A DNA stretch of 64,000 nt. It comes from Njordibacter sp905182035 (GTDB lineage: Bacteria; Pseudomonadota; Gammaproteobacteria; Pseudomonadales; Balneatricaceae). A program made the translations under genes and the position numbers. Each line of letters starts with the position of its first letter. The first letter of the stretch is position 1. Location: positions 2,046,001 to 2,110,000 of the forward strand of contig NZ_CP159831.1 of NCBI RefSeq assembly GCF_047730075.1, in the 5' to 3' direction. A model generated the notes under the pieces. It was given only the letters and a program-made list of their open reading frames with translations, made no database searches and was not told the DNA's origin. Positions 44,968 through 54,066 of the stretch are shown in pieces.

Positions 44968-45933
44968 TCAGAATTTATAACTTGCTGGGTAACCACCTAG
45001 CCTATATCCAGCCATCTCACTGTAGACTCTTGCGTTATCAAGCTGATTGTCAATATTGCAAAACAAGCTATCGTCATCGCTCAGAAATGCACACGTCTCC
45101 TTGTACAAACCTGGCTTGAACGATTTGTCCAAACTGTCTTCGATGGCCACAAATGAGACCGCAGTGGAAGCCAATAAGGTAACTTGTAATTGTTCGAGAG
45201 GCTTAAACAAAAATCGCCGCTTGCGCGTGAGCACTTCCACCGCCCAGCGACCTGGCGCCTCCCAGTCTGCATGATAGGAGAACATCACACCCCTATCTGT
45301 TACGCCAGCCCCGACGAACCTTGCTGACGCAGCGTGCCATGTCATTTTCCCAGAGTGCCAGCTTTTCCATTCCTTTGGAAACCCGCATAGGTGAAAAGCT
45401 AGATCCATGACATGCGAAGAATTAGCAATAACCCATGCGTTTTTCACTTCCGACGGGAGTGGCATTGGTTCAATTGTATGTGCCCATTCAGTAAATTCAA
45501 AATTACAACTAACAGGGCCACCATCCTCTTCTATTAATTTTCTAGCCCCGGTTACAGATGCATAAAAACGGCGACTGTAAGCAATCATCACTTGAGCGCG
45601 ACCTTTAGCAGCTTTGGACACCTGCTCCAACTCATCGATGCTAATACCACCCGGTTTTTCCAAAAGAATCCTCCGAGTGCCAGCCTGAATGAGAGCAATC
45701 GCCGTGCTGGCGAGTTGCTCAAAGCTTACTGCTACAATTGCCTGCTCTGGCGCTTTGTGAGATTGCAGTGCATTAATCAGACCGCCAGTCACCACCTTTT
45801 TGCCTGTATTAGTCTCAAATGTCTTCGCTGAATGCGAACTCCGCCCTATAACATCGAAATCAACACCAAGGCTGCTCAAAACTTTTGCGTATTCTTGTGC
45901 GTGTGGACCAGCACCAACCAACCAAACTGGCAT
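44968..45933 (-). CDS. Gfo/Idh/MocA-family oxidoreductase A
   Basis: A protein of 321 residues. The N-terminal Rossmann domain has VWLVGAGPHAQEYAKVL and the family lysine motif LLEKPGG; the C-terminal domain is the alpha/beta fold typical of sugar dehydrogenases (AYSRRFYASV, ANSSHVMDLAFHLCG with the catalytic-type histidine). It would oxidise or reduce a sugar or nucleotide sugar with NAD(P). It is next to a second member of the family, 13 bp away. Confidence 0.83.
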   Translation of the reverse strand: MPVWLVGAGPHAQEYAKVLSSLGVDFDVIGRSSHSAKTFETNTGKKVVTGGLINALQSHKAPEQAIVAVSFEQLASTAIALIQAGTRRILLEKPGGISIDELEQVSKAAKGRAQVMIAYSRRFYASVTGARKLIEEDGGPVSCNFEFTEWAHTIEPMPLPSEVKNAWVIANSSHVMDLAFHLCGFPKEWKSWHSGKMTWHAASARFVGAGVTDRGVMFSYHADWEAPGRWAVEVLTRKRRFLFKPLEQLQVTLLASTAVSFVAIEDSLDKSFKPGLYKETCAFLSDDDSLFCNIDNQLDNARVYSEMAGYRLGGYPASYKF

Positions 45934-45946
45934 ATTTTTCCTTTAC

Positions 45947-46906
45947 TTAAGTAATAGGTACTATTTTAGCTGACGAACTAACATTATGTTGCCAATGTTT
46001 GAGCAACGCATGCAAATACACCCTGTGCATTTGTGCTGACGTCTCAAGACCGGGCAGATGGCAGACACCCTTACTTAACAACGACTCGATAAGCTCACCT
46101 GTTACTTCACTCTGATAAGGAATACGACCGGGTATACTAAGGCCATCAGACCGGAAACAAGTACCTCCAACCTCGTCAATATGCCAGATAAACGAACCAT
46201 CATTTAATTCAAATTCGTAGTATACATCCCCAGGTTGGGCAGTCAACTGCACTGTACTACCCCCAGAGAACCTTGCATGCAAGGTTCCCATAACCTCCAT
46301 GTTGCCTGCACGTTTAGCTTCAATCCAATTAGAGTCAAGGCCGTTAGTTTCAATTTCTACAAGTGTTTCACCAGTCCACCAAGCAAACATATCCAGAAAA
46401 TGTATGGCATTGCAGGCCAACCCCCATGCCCCCCCATCTACCTTCATCGTCATGGCGTAACCCTTACCAAGTAATGCTTTAATTTCACTATGCCATGGCA
46501 ATGAGCGACGAGGCGTATTAACCCACGCATTTTTCAATTCACTAATACTAGTTAAAATCTGATCTAAATTTTCCTCACTACACGCCAGAACCTTCTCAAG
46601 AATCCAATATTTTACACTACACTTGCTGACAATTTCTGCAATGTTCTCATGGCGTACATTGGCTGTAGTTGCAATCACTGCTATATCAACGTTCACTGGC
46701 AAGGCTTCACAAGTGTTGTGCAGAAATACGTGATGATCAGCTTTTAGATTTGTGACCTCCTCCCAACGAGCTTGTGATATTCGCAAAGCATCAGGATAAA
46801 TGTCATAGACGTGTATATCCAAAGGGATTGCGCATCTTGCTAAGCCTTGCAGGTGTCGCGAGCCTAGTGTCCCAGCTCCTGATAACAGAACAGTTGCCCG
46901 TTTCAT
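45947..46906 (-). CDS. Gfo/Idh/MocA-family oxidoreductase B
   Basis: A protein of 319 residues with a Rossmann N-terminus (LLSGAGTLGSRHLQGLARC), the WILEKVLA lysine motif, NTPRRSLPWH and AIHFLDMFAWW, matching the Gfo/Idh/MocA superfamily. Paired oxidoreductases of this kind occur in nonulosonic-acid and other rare-sugar clusters. It overlaps the SGNH gene by 4 nt. Substrate unknown. Confidence 0.83.
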   Translation of the reverse strand: MKRATVLLSGAGTLGSRHLQGLARCAIPLDIHVYDIYPDALRISQARWEEVTNLKADHHVFLHNTCEALPVNVDIAVIATTANVRHENIAEIVSKCSVKYWILEKVLACSEENLDQILTSISELKNAWVNTPRRSLPWHSEIKALLGKGYAMTMKVDGGAWGLACNAIHFLDMFAWWTGETLVEIETNGLDSNWIEAKRAGNMEVMGTLHARFSGGSTVQLTAQPGDVYYEFELNDGSFIWHIDEVGGTCFRSDGLSIPGRIPYQSEVTGELIESLLSKGVCHLPGLETSAQMHRVYLHALLKHWQHNVSSSAKIVPIT

Positions 46907-48510
46907 TTCATCTCCTTGCAGTGATGTTGTATGGTGGGGCTAACCTGCAAAAGGTGAGTTACCATTAGTGAAGCAAGCATCATGTATCCACGATCGCCAA
47001 AATGAACGTTGTCGATAAACACATCTTGGCTTTCATCACGCAATGCATTGTCCATATCTATATAGCTAAAACCATATTTTTTTGCTGCTTTAGCAAGTGC
47101 TGCTTTGAGCTTTCCATAACCTTGGTTGTGAAAATTTCCAAAGTCAGCAGATGACTTCCTTATCTTTATTTCATCAGATGTCAGTATCTTCTTTGTTGAG
47201 TAAATCGATGGCTGCAGCGCATAATAGAATTCATACCCATATTCTTTAGACCAATCTGCAAATATCTTAGTAGTACGCAAACTTGAAAGCACGGTCTCAT
47301 CTACACTGACGGGGCGCCGTTTGATGGCCTGGCTGATTTTTTTGGCATCATGTGTCACATTAAAATAGGCTAGCTTACCAAGATACACAATTCGCAAAGC
47401 GGAGTCTCCCTGCTTAGGAGTGACTGGTATGAAATCATCTACGCCCTTTACACCAAATCGCTTACCGATGTCAAAATAGTCTCGATTTTGATGAGGAAGT
47501 ATTCCGGTATAGGAGTTGTAAATATCATTGAAGCCAGAAAAAGCCATATGTATTTGTGGCCTCAAAGGAAGGACGTCAGTTTCAAATCGCCGACGCTCTT
47601 GTCCTGATGTCTGAGCCGGAAAGGCAGCATTCAAAACCACCACATCCATACCTGGACACTCATGTATGAGTAGCGCTTGTAGTTGCGCCGGAAAGGTTTG
47701 CTCATTCCTCACACCTACGCCCCAAGCTGTACTCCCGCCTGTTACGCTTATTTGGATTGGTATCGAGCTTGCTGGCCCATCATTAGGTCGGTTGGCAATG
47801 TTTTTATGTTTGTCAGCCTCAGGATTATCAAATTGCAGATTTATCGAAAAATTCTCTACATCAAATTCCTGATTTCCCTTGAGTACGGGCTGACCATCAT
47901 TATTAGCATGTGCCATTTCTAATGCAATGGTATCGCCTTGCTTGACCTCAATCCCGTTAGTAACAATTGTTCGGTATTCATGTGGAGATGGAGAAGATTG
48001 AATATTGTCCATATAGTTACCAGAATCTCTGATCAAACCATTAACCGTTATTCTCCAGGCCCAGTTGTAAGTCCCCTGTTTTATTTTTGCATCAAAGCTA
48101 ATTAGAATATTGCCATCAACACTTGAGCGTCCAACAATATGCTCTTGAAAATTATCAGATGTAGCCACGCTACTTAGATGAGATTCGAAAGGAACCAGGA
48201 CCGGCAATGTGACCTTTACCACAGGTTGGTTGCGGCGAAATCCATGCTCATCTGTACTCCAACCCAAACCTTTGCTTTCAGGTATAGGCGTATAAAGTAA
48301 ATCTCCAGAGAATTGCGCAGTACCCATCCGGTCTTGGCTGGTTGGACATTGATTGTACAAATATGCTGGATGCCCACCATCAGGACAAGGGTAAGCTTTG
48401 GCAGGTGTTGATACAAAAAAGAAACGCAGGCCAATCTCTACAACTAAGAGTGTTATAGAAATAGAAAGTGCAACAATGGCTATATTTCTCAACATCAATC
48501 CTTGATACAT
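46903..48510 (-). CDS. Membrane-anchored SGNH/GDSL hydrolase-like protein
   Basis: About 535 residues. An N-terminal membrane anchor (IAIVALSISITLLVVEIGL) is followed by a beta-rich periplasmic domain (about residues 100-245) and an SGNH domain beginning at ISVTGGSTAWGVGV (block I, with serine) and ending with DNVHFGDRGY (Asp/His of block V). Such proteins acetylate or deacetylate exported glycans. The open frame extends to 48663, but the extra residues look non-coding; ATG 48510 or 48495 precede the membrane anchor. It is the last clear gene before the IS element. Confidence 0.7.
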   Translation of the reverse strand: MYQGLMLRNIAIVALSISITLLVVEIGLRFFFVSTPAKAYPCPDGGHPAYLYNQCPTSQDRMGTAQFSGDLLYTPIPESKGLGWSTDEHGFRRNQPVVKVTLPVLVPFESHLSSVATSDNFQEHIVGRSSVDGNILISFDAKIKQGTYNWAWRITVNGLIRDSGNYMDNIQSSPSPHEYRTIVTNGIEVKQGDTIALEMAHANNDGQPVLKGNQEFDVENFSINLQFDNPEADKHKNIANRPNDGPASSIPIQISVTGGSTAWGVGVRNEQTFPAQLQALLIHECPGMDVVVLNAAFPAQTSGQERRRFETDVLPLRPQIHMAFSGFNDIYNSYTGILPHQNRDYFDIGKRFGVKGVDDFIPVTPKQGDSALRIVYLGKLAYFNVTHDAKKISQAIKRRPVSVDETVLSSLRTTKIFADWSKEYGYEFYYALQPSIYSTKKILTSDEIKIRKSSADFGNFHNQGYGKLKAALAKAAKKYGFSYIDMDNALRDESQDVFIDNVHFGDRGYMMLASLMVTHLLQVSPTIQHHCKEMK

Positions 48511-48844
48511 AATCCGACGAAAATCGTAAACTCGGCTCCAATTTAGGGCTTTGTTTACTGTATTTTTTAGGCGACATACAATGGAAATGCACGGGCTTGT
48601 CGGGGCCTCATAGCATGGGACTATCAAATTTATCATAAAAGTGATGAGCAAATCTAGCCGCACCTACTGCATGTCAACTACCCGTAAAAAATTAATTTTG
48701 ATATCTAATAAAACAGTTGGGGAAATACAAAGCTGACAACACAAATTCCCAATTATTAACTGTGCTAATCATAAGCGCACTATGACACCTGAATGAGCTC
48801 TTTAAAATCCTGCAAATTGTCTCACTTTATACAGGGACCAGAAA
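48511..48844 (-). other. Gap between the SGNH gene and the IS element
   Basis: About 330 A+T-rich bases with no supported gene. Read on the minus strand, a short open frame running out of the IS flank encodes WSLYKVRQFAGF and a stop near 48800, which could be the truncated 3' end of a gene cut by the IS event; too short to assign. Confidence 0.35.
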
Positions 48845-48888
48845 CCGGGGTAATCCCCCCATTAACAACCGAAGTTAAAAGTAGAGAT

Positions 48889-49713
48889 TTAGGCAGCTGC
48901 CAACTTCATCATTGGTGTAATGCCGTTTAACGCCATATTAGGGCGTTCGTTATTGTAGGTCCAAAGCCAATTTGTTGCATGCCTTTGAACCTCATCAATA
49001 CTTTCAAACAGGTAATGGTTTAACCAATCATACCTCACAGTCCGATTGTAGCGCTCAACGTATGCATTTTGCTGAGGGTTACCTGGCTGTATAAATGCCA
49101 ATTCTATGCCGTTGCTCTTGGCCCAGTCACCCAGCAGATTGCTGATGTATTCGGGTCCATTGTCACAACGAATTCGATTAGGCTTTCCACGCCATTCAAT
49201 CACCTGACCTAGTGCTCTTATAACTCGGCTAGCAGGTAGTGAAAAATCCACCTCAATGGCCAACCCCTCTCTGTTGAAGTCATCGATGACATTAAATAGA
49301 CGATAGCTTCTGCTGTCCGATAGTTGATCATGCATGAAATCCATCGACCAGCAATCGTTGATCGCCTCAGGAACAGACAGAGGCTCAGGCTTTTGCCTCA
49401 CTAATCGCTTTTTAGGTTTTATACGTAAGTTGAGCTCAAGTTCACGGTAGATACGGTACACGCGCTTATGGTTCCATTGAAAACCCTTAACGTTACGCAA
49501 GTATAAATAACATAAACCAAAGCCCCAGTTACGCTGATTATGCGTCAGCCGAACGAGAAGGTCTGCAATCACCGCATTCTCACCGCTGAGCTTCGGCTGA
49601 TATCGATAGCACGTTTCGCTTACGACAAAGATTTGGCAGGCCAAGCGTACGCTTATCGCCTTATTACTAACTGCTGCCTGAGCCATCTCTTTGCGCTGAG
49701 ATGGCTTTACCAC
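48889..49713 (-). CDS. IS3-family transposase OrfB (DDE integrase domain)
   Basis: The catalytic part of the transposase, 274 residues in its own frame. The DDE residues are visible: Asp in WSMDFMHDQLSD, Asp in IRCDNGPEYIS, and Glu in NAYVERYNRTVR. An HTH_21-like segment (NQRNWGFGLCYLYLR) precedes it. It is normally made as an OrfAB fusion by -1 frameshifting; the signal is at the orfA/orfB overlap. Confidence 0.93.
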   Translation of the reverse strand: MVKPSQRKEMAQAAVSNKAISVRLACQIFVVSETCYRYQPKLSGENAVIADLLVRLTHNQRNWGFGLCYLYLRNVKGFQWNHKRVYRIYRELELNLRIKPKKRLVRQKPEPLSVPEAINDCWSMDFMHDQLSDSRSYRLFNVIDDFNREGLAIEVDFSLPASRVIRALGQVIEWRGKPNRIRCDNGPEYISNLLGDWAKSNGIELAFIQPGNPQQNAYVERYNRTVRYDWLNHYLFESIDEVQRHATNWLWTYNNERPNMALNGITPMMKLAAA

Positions 49714-49719
49714 TTTTTT
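49682..49719 (-). promoter_or_regulatory. Programmed -1 frameshift signal of the IS
   Basis: On the minus strand, the slippery heptamer AAAAAAG (49719-49713) is followed after 7 nt by a perfect 8-bp hairpin, GCCATCTC (49705-49698) with GAGATGGC (49689-49682) around an 8-nt loop. This is the classic layout for making the OrfAB transposase. Confidence 0.8.
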
Positions 49720-49973
49720 GCCATCGCCTCCTGAATAATTTCAGACTTCAAACGTTCTTCGGCATACATTTTTTTGAGGCGGCGATTTTCGTCTTCTAGT
49801 TCTTTCATTCGACCCATGAGCGATGCGTCCATGCCACCGTATTTAGCTCGCCATTTATAAAATGACGCATTGCTCATGCCATGTTCACGGCATAGCTCTG
49901 GGATAGGCACACCGCTTTCAGCTTGCTTGATGATAGCCAGTATTTGGCTGTCCGAATATCGTGATTTCTTCAT
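49707..49973 (-). CDS. IS3-family transposase OrfA (HTH)
   Basis: An 88-residue protein with the HTH_Tnp_1 pattern: RYSDSQILAIIKQAESG, VPIPELCREHGMSNASFYKWRAKYGG, then a leucine-zipper-like segment (MKELEDENRRLKKMYAEE). It resembles IS3/IS407-type OrfA proteins. AGGAG precedes the ATG. Its last codons overlap orfB. Confidence 0.93.
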   Translation of the reverse strand: MKKSRYSDSQILAIIKQAESGVPIPELCREHGMSNASFYKWRAKYGGMDASLMGRMKELEDENRRLKKMYAEERLKSEIIQEAMAKKW

Positions 49974-50132
49974 GTAGATCTCCTTCGTAAAGTTTACGAG
50001 AAAATTCTACTTTTGGCCTCAGTTATTTTTCGGGGGGATTACCCCGGCAACACTAGCGGTTCCATGCACCCATTGCAATTAATACTAAACCAAGCATAAA
50101 TTTTGACCCGGTATTACTGAGGTTATGTTTAT

Positions 50133-50969
50133 TCACCAAACTGAGCGACCGCCATCCATTACTATGTTTTGCCCGTTCAAATATGAAGAAGCATTAGAAC
50201 ACAGAAATTGCACTGCTGCTCGATATTCATCACGGTTAGCCATACGGCCACTTGGTATAAGCGAAGTTAGTCTCAGCACGAACTCCTCACTTTGGCCGTT
50301 ATAGACACCTCCGGGAGATATAGCATTGGCACGGATATTTCTATCTGCCCAATATGTCGCCAAGTAACGTGTGAAGCCGATAAGCCCCGCCTTAATCACA
50401 GAATAAGTCACCGGTTTAACTGGTTGCATATCATCAGAAATGCCATCTTTACGATACAACTGCTGATCCGGTGAAAATACAGACAAATCAGAAGCAATGT
50501 TAAGTATCACACCACCTTTTCCATCCTTCGCCATCGCTGCACCAAAAATCTCTCTGCATAAAAAAGCTCCTGTCAACCCCACTGCTATTTGCAAATCCCA
50601 TTGGTCTATTGGAAAGTTTTCTAGACGTGATGTTTCCAATACCCCCTTGATCGCCATTTACCTTGGGGTCAATTGCCGCATTGTTAACTAAAACATCCAC
50701 TCGACAACCAGTCCTAGATAAATCGTTCGCTACTTTCTGAATTTCATCCAGTTTCGAAACATCCATTTTGTATAAGAGGATGCGATTAGCCACGGCATTC
50801 TGCTCTATCACTTTACGCGCAGATGCAAGCCCAGAGACCCCTATATCGGTCAGCACCACTTTCAAGCAAAGCTGCTGCGTGTTCAATACCAAGCAAACCC
50901 GCTGCACCAATAATGAGTGCAGTTTTGCCTGTCAGATCAAATTTCTCGAATTTTTTTCACACATCCCCT
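50133..50969 (-). pseudogene. Short-chain dehydrogenase (PtmA-like), broken by three frame lesions
   Basis: Pieces of one SDR occur in three frames. The N-terminal piece (about 50969-50860) reads FDLTGKTALIIGAAGLLGIEHAAALLESGA. The middle piece (to about 50650) reads VVLTDIGVSG and ends VNNAAIDPKVNGDQG. The C-terminal piece reads VLETSRLENFPIDQW and includes the catalytic Tyr/Lys as YSVIKAGLIGFTRYLA, ending MDGGRSVW. Likely lesions are an A7 run at 50951-50957 that should be A8, loss of one copy of an 11-bp repeat near 50860, and an extra G in a G5 run near 50655. The ending resembles PtmA of legionaminic-acid clusters. Confidence 0.8.
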
Positions 50970-50975
50970 ATTAAT

Positions 50976-51731
50976 TCAAGAATGAATTTGCCCACCATCA
51001 AGCGCCCATACGCTACCTGTAGCAAAGCTGGCACGAGGTGACGAGAAATATGCAACCAAGTTTGCAATATCGCGCGGTGCCCCCAGGCTACCCATCGCTA
51101 CATCACGCAACAACATAGCTTGAACAGATTCCTTATCTTCGTTCAACTTACGCGACCAAACCGAGCTTTCAAATAAAATATTACCCGGTGCCACAGCATT
51201 TATTCGCACCCCCATTTTGCCCAATGGCCGCGCAATACCTCTCACATATGCGTGCAATGCAGCCTTTGCTGCTGAATAGGTGACTGGTGCACTTGGCACT
51301 ACTTCAAGCCCACAGATAGATGAAACACAGACAATTGAACCTTTGCTCGCTACCAGTGATTCGCGAGCAGCTTCTACAGTGTTAGTAGTGCTCCATAGGT
51401 TGAGCGCAAAGACCCGCTGCCATTCCTCAGGCGATTCATTACCAGGCAGGACTGAGCGCCCACTGCCGACATTGCATACGAGTATATCAAGGCTGCCGAA
51501 CTTGCTAACCACCTCCGCCACGACACGACGTGCGACCTCAGCACGAGTAACATCACCAACCACTACTAAACTTCCCGGAAGAGCGGCAGTTACTGTGGCC
51601 AAGTCCTTCGCATTCCGTCCATTCAGCGCGACCCGGCATCCCTCATCATGCAAGGTTTCAGCAATAGCCCGCCCAATTCCGCGAGAGGAACCAGTAACAA
51701 GTGCTACCTTACCGGAAAGATCAAGATTCAT
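50976..51731 (-). CDS. Short-chain dehydrogenase/reductase
   Basis: An intact SDR of 251 residues: the cofactor motif VTGSSRGIGRAIAE, NVG in the core, the catalytic serine in VCVSSICGLE, Tyr and Lys in TYSAAKAALHAYVRG, and a C-terminal WALDGGQI. It would act on a keto or hydroxyl group of a sugar intermediate in this cluster. Its end is only about 7 bp from the start of the broken SDR, so the two were probably co-transcribed and may once have done successive steps. Confidence 0.88.
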   Translation of the reverse strand: MNLDLSGKVALVTGSSRGIGRAIAETLHDEGCRVALNGRNAKDLATVTAALPGSLVVVGDVTRAEVARRVVAEVVSKFGSLDILVCNVGSGRSVLPGNESPEEWQRVFALNLWSTTNTVEAARESLVASKGSIVCVSSICGLEVVPSAPVTYSAAKAALHAYVRGIARPLGKMGVRINAVAPGNILFESSVWSRKLNEDKESVQAMLLRDVAMGSLGAPRDIANLVAYFSSPRASFATGSVWALDGGQIHS

Positions 51732-51780
51732 GGTTTATTATGCTCTGTTGGAGGTTGAGCTATAAAAGGTTCTTACTGTT

Positions 51781-52632
51781 TCAAACATCTGATGTCAGCC
51801 CAAACTGTTTAATCCACCCATCTGTCATGTCACGATATCGAGCCAATGGAATCATGTGATCATCATCCACTGAACGAGCCGTTTGCAAAATGAAGTTACC
51901 CTGATAGTTGATCCGACTCAGTTCTTTAAATACAGCCTCAAAATCTGCGGTGCCAAAACCCAACGGTACCGTATTACCATCAAAGACTCTATCCTTAACA
52001 TGAACATTCAGGACACGGTGGCCATAGGCAGCCAACTCTTCCTCAGGTAAAAAACCTATGGCTGCGCTATTGCCGATGTCGTAATTGATTCCAAAAATAT
52101 TCGGATCAAGGCGGTCAATAAAACGAGTAAGTTCAATCGGGTTAAAGTCACACTCAAAAATAACCTTCAACTTTTTAGACACGAAGAAATCTGCTTGTTC
52201 TTGCAAAAATTTGACTAGTTGGTTCTCTTGCTCTGGGTTTTCTAGTCGCCCATTGTCTACTAATGGCACCACGATGAAGGTAATGCCAACAGCACTGCAA
52301 GCATTAGCAATAGCAATGAAATCTTCTTCCAAGGCTTTAAGCTTATCAAGCTTTGCTTTCCAGAAAGGCGCCTGCATGAAGCAATCACCGGTCAGTGAAC
52401 AGATATTGATTGAGTGACGAGTACAAAGTTGACGGATTTCATTCTGCCCATCAGCCGTTAACAATGGATTTTCATAGAGATTATCCTGATCCAATGTCCA
52501 TTCCATCATCCCCAATCCAATTTTCTCGGCAAGCGGAAACTCGCTTTGCCAATGTTGCCAAGGGAATGACTGAATGAGGCCATTCACCATGGGGGATAGC
52601 CGTCCTTGCATATATCCAATTCTATTTTTCAT
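51781..52632 (-). CDS. Sugar-phosphate isomerase/epimerase-like TIM barrel (AP_endonuc_2 fold)
   Basis: A protein of 283 residues with the xylose-isomerase-like barrel: RIGYMQGRLSP at the N-terminus, VPLVDNGRLENPEQE, FECDFNPIELTRFID with a metal-site glutamate, FGINYDIGNSAAIG, VLNVHVKDRVFDG and GNFILQTARS. Metal-binding residues expected for the family (Glu, Asp, His, Glu/Gln) can be placed in these motifs. The same fold is fused to NeuB five genes upstream, so the cassette has two such barrels. Confidence 0.83.
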   Translation of the reverse strand: MKNRIGYMQGRLSPMVNGLIQSFPWQHWQSEFPLAEKIGLGMMEWTLDQDNLYENPLLTADGQNEIRQLCTRHSINICSLTGDCFMQAPFWKAKLDKLKALEEDFIAIANACSAVGITFIVVPLVDNGRLENPEQENQLVKFLQEQADFFVSKKLKVIFECDFNPIELTRFIDRLDPNIFGINYDIGNSAAIGFLPEEELAAYGHRVLNVHVKDRVFDGNTVPLGFGTADFEAVFKELSRINYQGNFILQTARSVDDDHMIPLARYRDMTDGWIKQFGLTSDV

Positions 52633-52651
52633 TTTTTACTGTTTTATTGTT

Positions 52652-53632
52652 TTATTTTTTAATTAATGTCATCATCATATTAGAAGTACATTTTCCTGCA
52701 ATCAATTTTGCAACATATCTGGAATTTAATTCTATCATTTCCTGCGTCAACCAGGTGGCTACTTCTGAATTGCGCCCAATAAAAGATACCTTATTCAATC
52801 CAATATGACAATTCGACTGGGGACCATCGTTCATGATCCAGTGAAGATGGTTCAGAAGATTGTAGTCCTGAGTAAAGTTGATTTCTATTTCATCAGGCTG
52901 AAAACCAGCTTCTAGTGCAACTTGCCGTAATGAATTTTCTGTAAAATAGTGAAGGTGTGCAGAATGGAAAAAGAACTTCTGGTATGAAACCACATCCCAA
53001 ACTGAAAGCAAAGGGTCGCGGAGGTTTGGCACTTCTATAAATATCGATCCACCAGGCTTGGTTGCTCGACGCAATCCTTTCAAAAAGCTAACTGGTGCCT
53101 CCACGTGCTCCATAACTTGAAATGCACAAACAACTTCATACTTTTCATTGGCGAACATTGAGTTCTCTAGGTATTCAGAATCTGTTTGAATATTTAGTTC
53201 ATCGTTAAGAAACGCACAGCAAGCCTTGTCCAACTCAATTGCATTGACGAGATCGATCCGATCTTTAATATGAGTTAGAAATTGACCTGATGATGCCCCA
53301 ACCTCTAGCAATCGCGTGGAACTAGTCAAAACAGGATTAATAATCTTCAACCGAGCTTCCTGATAATTTCGGTAAACCTCGAATAGTTCGCGTGCATTTG
53401 TCGCGGCTGCTTCAGCATTATGCGAATACTCCTTGCGATAATGTTTAGCGTAATATGTCTTTGCGTCAATCTGTTCATTCTGCACCAGAAAGCCATGATC
53501 GCAAGCAGCGCAATAGCAGACCTCACCATTGCCTCTCCTTAGTTCTTTAGCCAACATTTGATTTGTTATAGAACTACAAAGAGGACAAATTTTTGAATGA
53601 ATTTGATTACTAATATTTGAGTTATTTTTCAT
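52652..53632 (-). CDS. Class I SAM-dependent methyltransferase with N-terminal zinc-ribbon
   Basis: A protein of 326 residues. The N-terminus has two CxxC pairs (CPLCSS and CAAC) that can bind zinc, then a Rossmann methyltransferase domain with motif I LLEVGASSGQFLTHI, CAFQVMEHVEAPVSFL and GGSIFIEVPNLRDPL. The layout resembles sugar C-methyltransferases and other Methyltransf_23 proteins of polysaccharide loci. It overlaps the VOC gene by 4 nt. Acceptor unknown. Confidence 0.83.
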   Translation of the reverse strand: MKNNSNISNQIHSKICPLCSSITNQMLAKELRRGNGEVCYCAACDHGFLVQNEQIDAKTYYAKHYRKEYSHNAEAAATNARELFEVYRNYQEARLKIINPVLTSSTRLLEVGASSGQFLTHIKDRIDLVNAIELDKACCAFLNDELNIQTDSEYLENSMFANEKYEVVCAFQVMEHVEAPVSFLKGLRRATKPGGSIFIEVPNLRDPLLSVWDVVSYQKFFFHSAHLHYFTENSLRQVALEAGFQPDEIEINFTQDYNLLNHLHWIMNDGPQSNCHIGLNKVSFIGRNSEVATWLTQEMIELNSRYVAKLIAGKCTSNMMMTLIKK

Positions 53633-54066
53633 TTTGCTAATATTTCAACTAGTTCGAGTAAAATACCCTCTGGGCCTCGCGCATAGATTACTTTTGCATA
53701 CCCGTCAGGAGAGTACTGCGGGTTCGCAGGAAAGGTAACGCCAACCTGAGTTAATCTATTAACCATCTCATCAAGGTCGTCAACAGTCAGCGCGATGTGT
53801 GTAAATCCAGTTGAAAAGGGTTGGCCGGCCCAATTCGGTTTATCTGGATGCGATTGAAAGTGCAGAAGCTCAATCAGATTATTGTCAGGCGCAGCGAGCT
53901 TGACTGTAGTCACGCGGACATCTTTAAGCCCCATCATGGCATCGAGGTGTGGGCCTGACTCCTCCATTTGTTTCGCCACCTTAAAACCCAATACATCGCA
54001 CCAGAAGTGTAATGCCCCCATTAAGTCAGCAACTACTAGGCCAGTGTGGCGAATCGCAGTGATCAT
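53629..54066 (-). CDS. VOC-family (glyoxalase/dioxygenase superfamily) protein
   Basis: A 145-residue protein made of two beta-alpha-beta-beta-beta units: RHTGLVVADLMGALHFWCDVLGF and HIALTVDDLDEMVNRLTQVGV, with possible metal ligands His (RHTG), Glu (IELLHF), His (FTHIA) and Glu (LLELVE). Members catalyse epimerisation, isomerisation or C-C bond chemistry on metal-bound enediols. In this cluster an epimerase-type role on a sugar intermediate is possible. It overlaps both neighbours by 4 nt. Confidence 0.82.
   Translation of the reverse strand: MITAIRHTGLVVADLMGALHFWCDVLGFKVAKQMEESGPHLDAMMGLKDVRVTTVKLAAPDNNLIELLHFQSHPDKPNWAGQPFSTGFTHIALTVDDLDEMVNRLTQVGVTFPANPQYSPDGYAKVIYARGPEGILLELVEILAK

Larger units (their letters stand above)
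48845..50047 (-). mobile_element. IS3-family insertion sequence, about 1.2 kb
   Basis: The element carries orfA and orfB and is bounded by imperfect inverted repeats of about 40 bp, whose outer 16 bases (CCGGGGTAATCCCCCC) are identical; an inner block AAAAGTAGA is also shared. Both open frames look intact. The flanking bases (AGAAA on the left, CAACA on the right) show no direct target duplication, so the flanks may have been exchanged or deleted after insertion. It lies between the SGNH gene and a broken SDR gene. Confidence 0.88.

Noticed and set aside
50062..50132. Short minus-strand frame with a hydrophobic stretch (MLGLVLIAMGAWN) between the broken SDR and the IS
   Set aside because: Only about 27 codons, no recognisable family and no clear ribosome site; could be chance.
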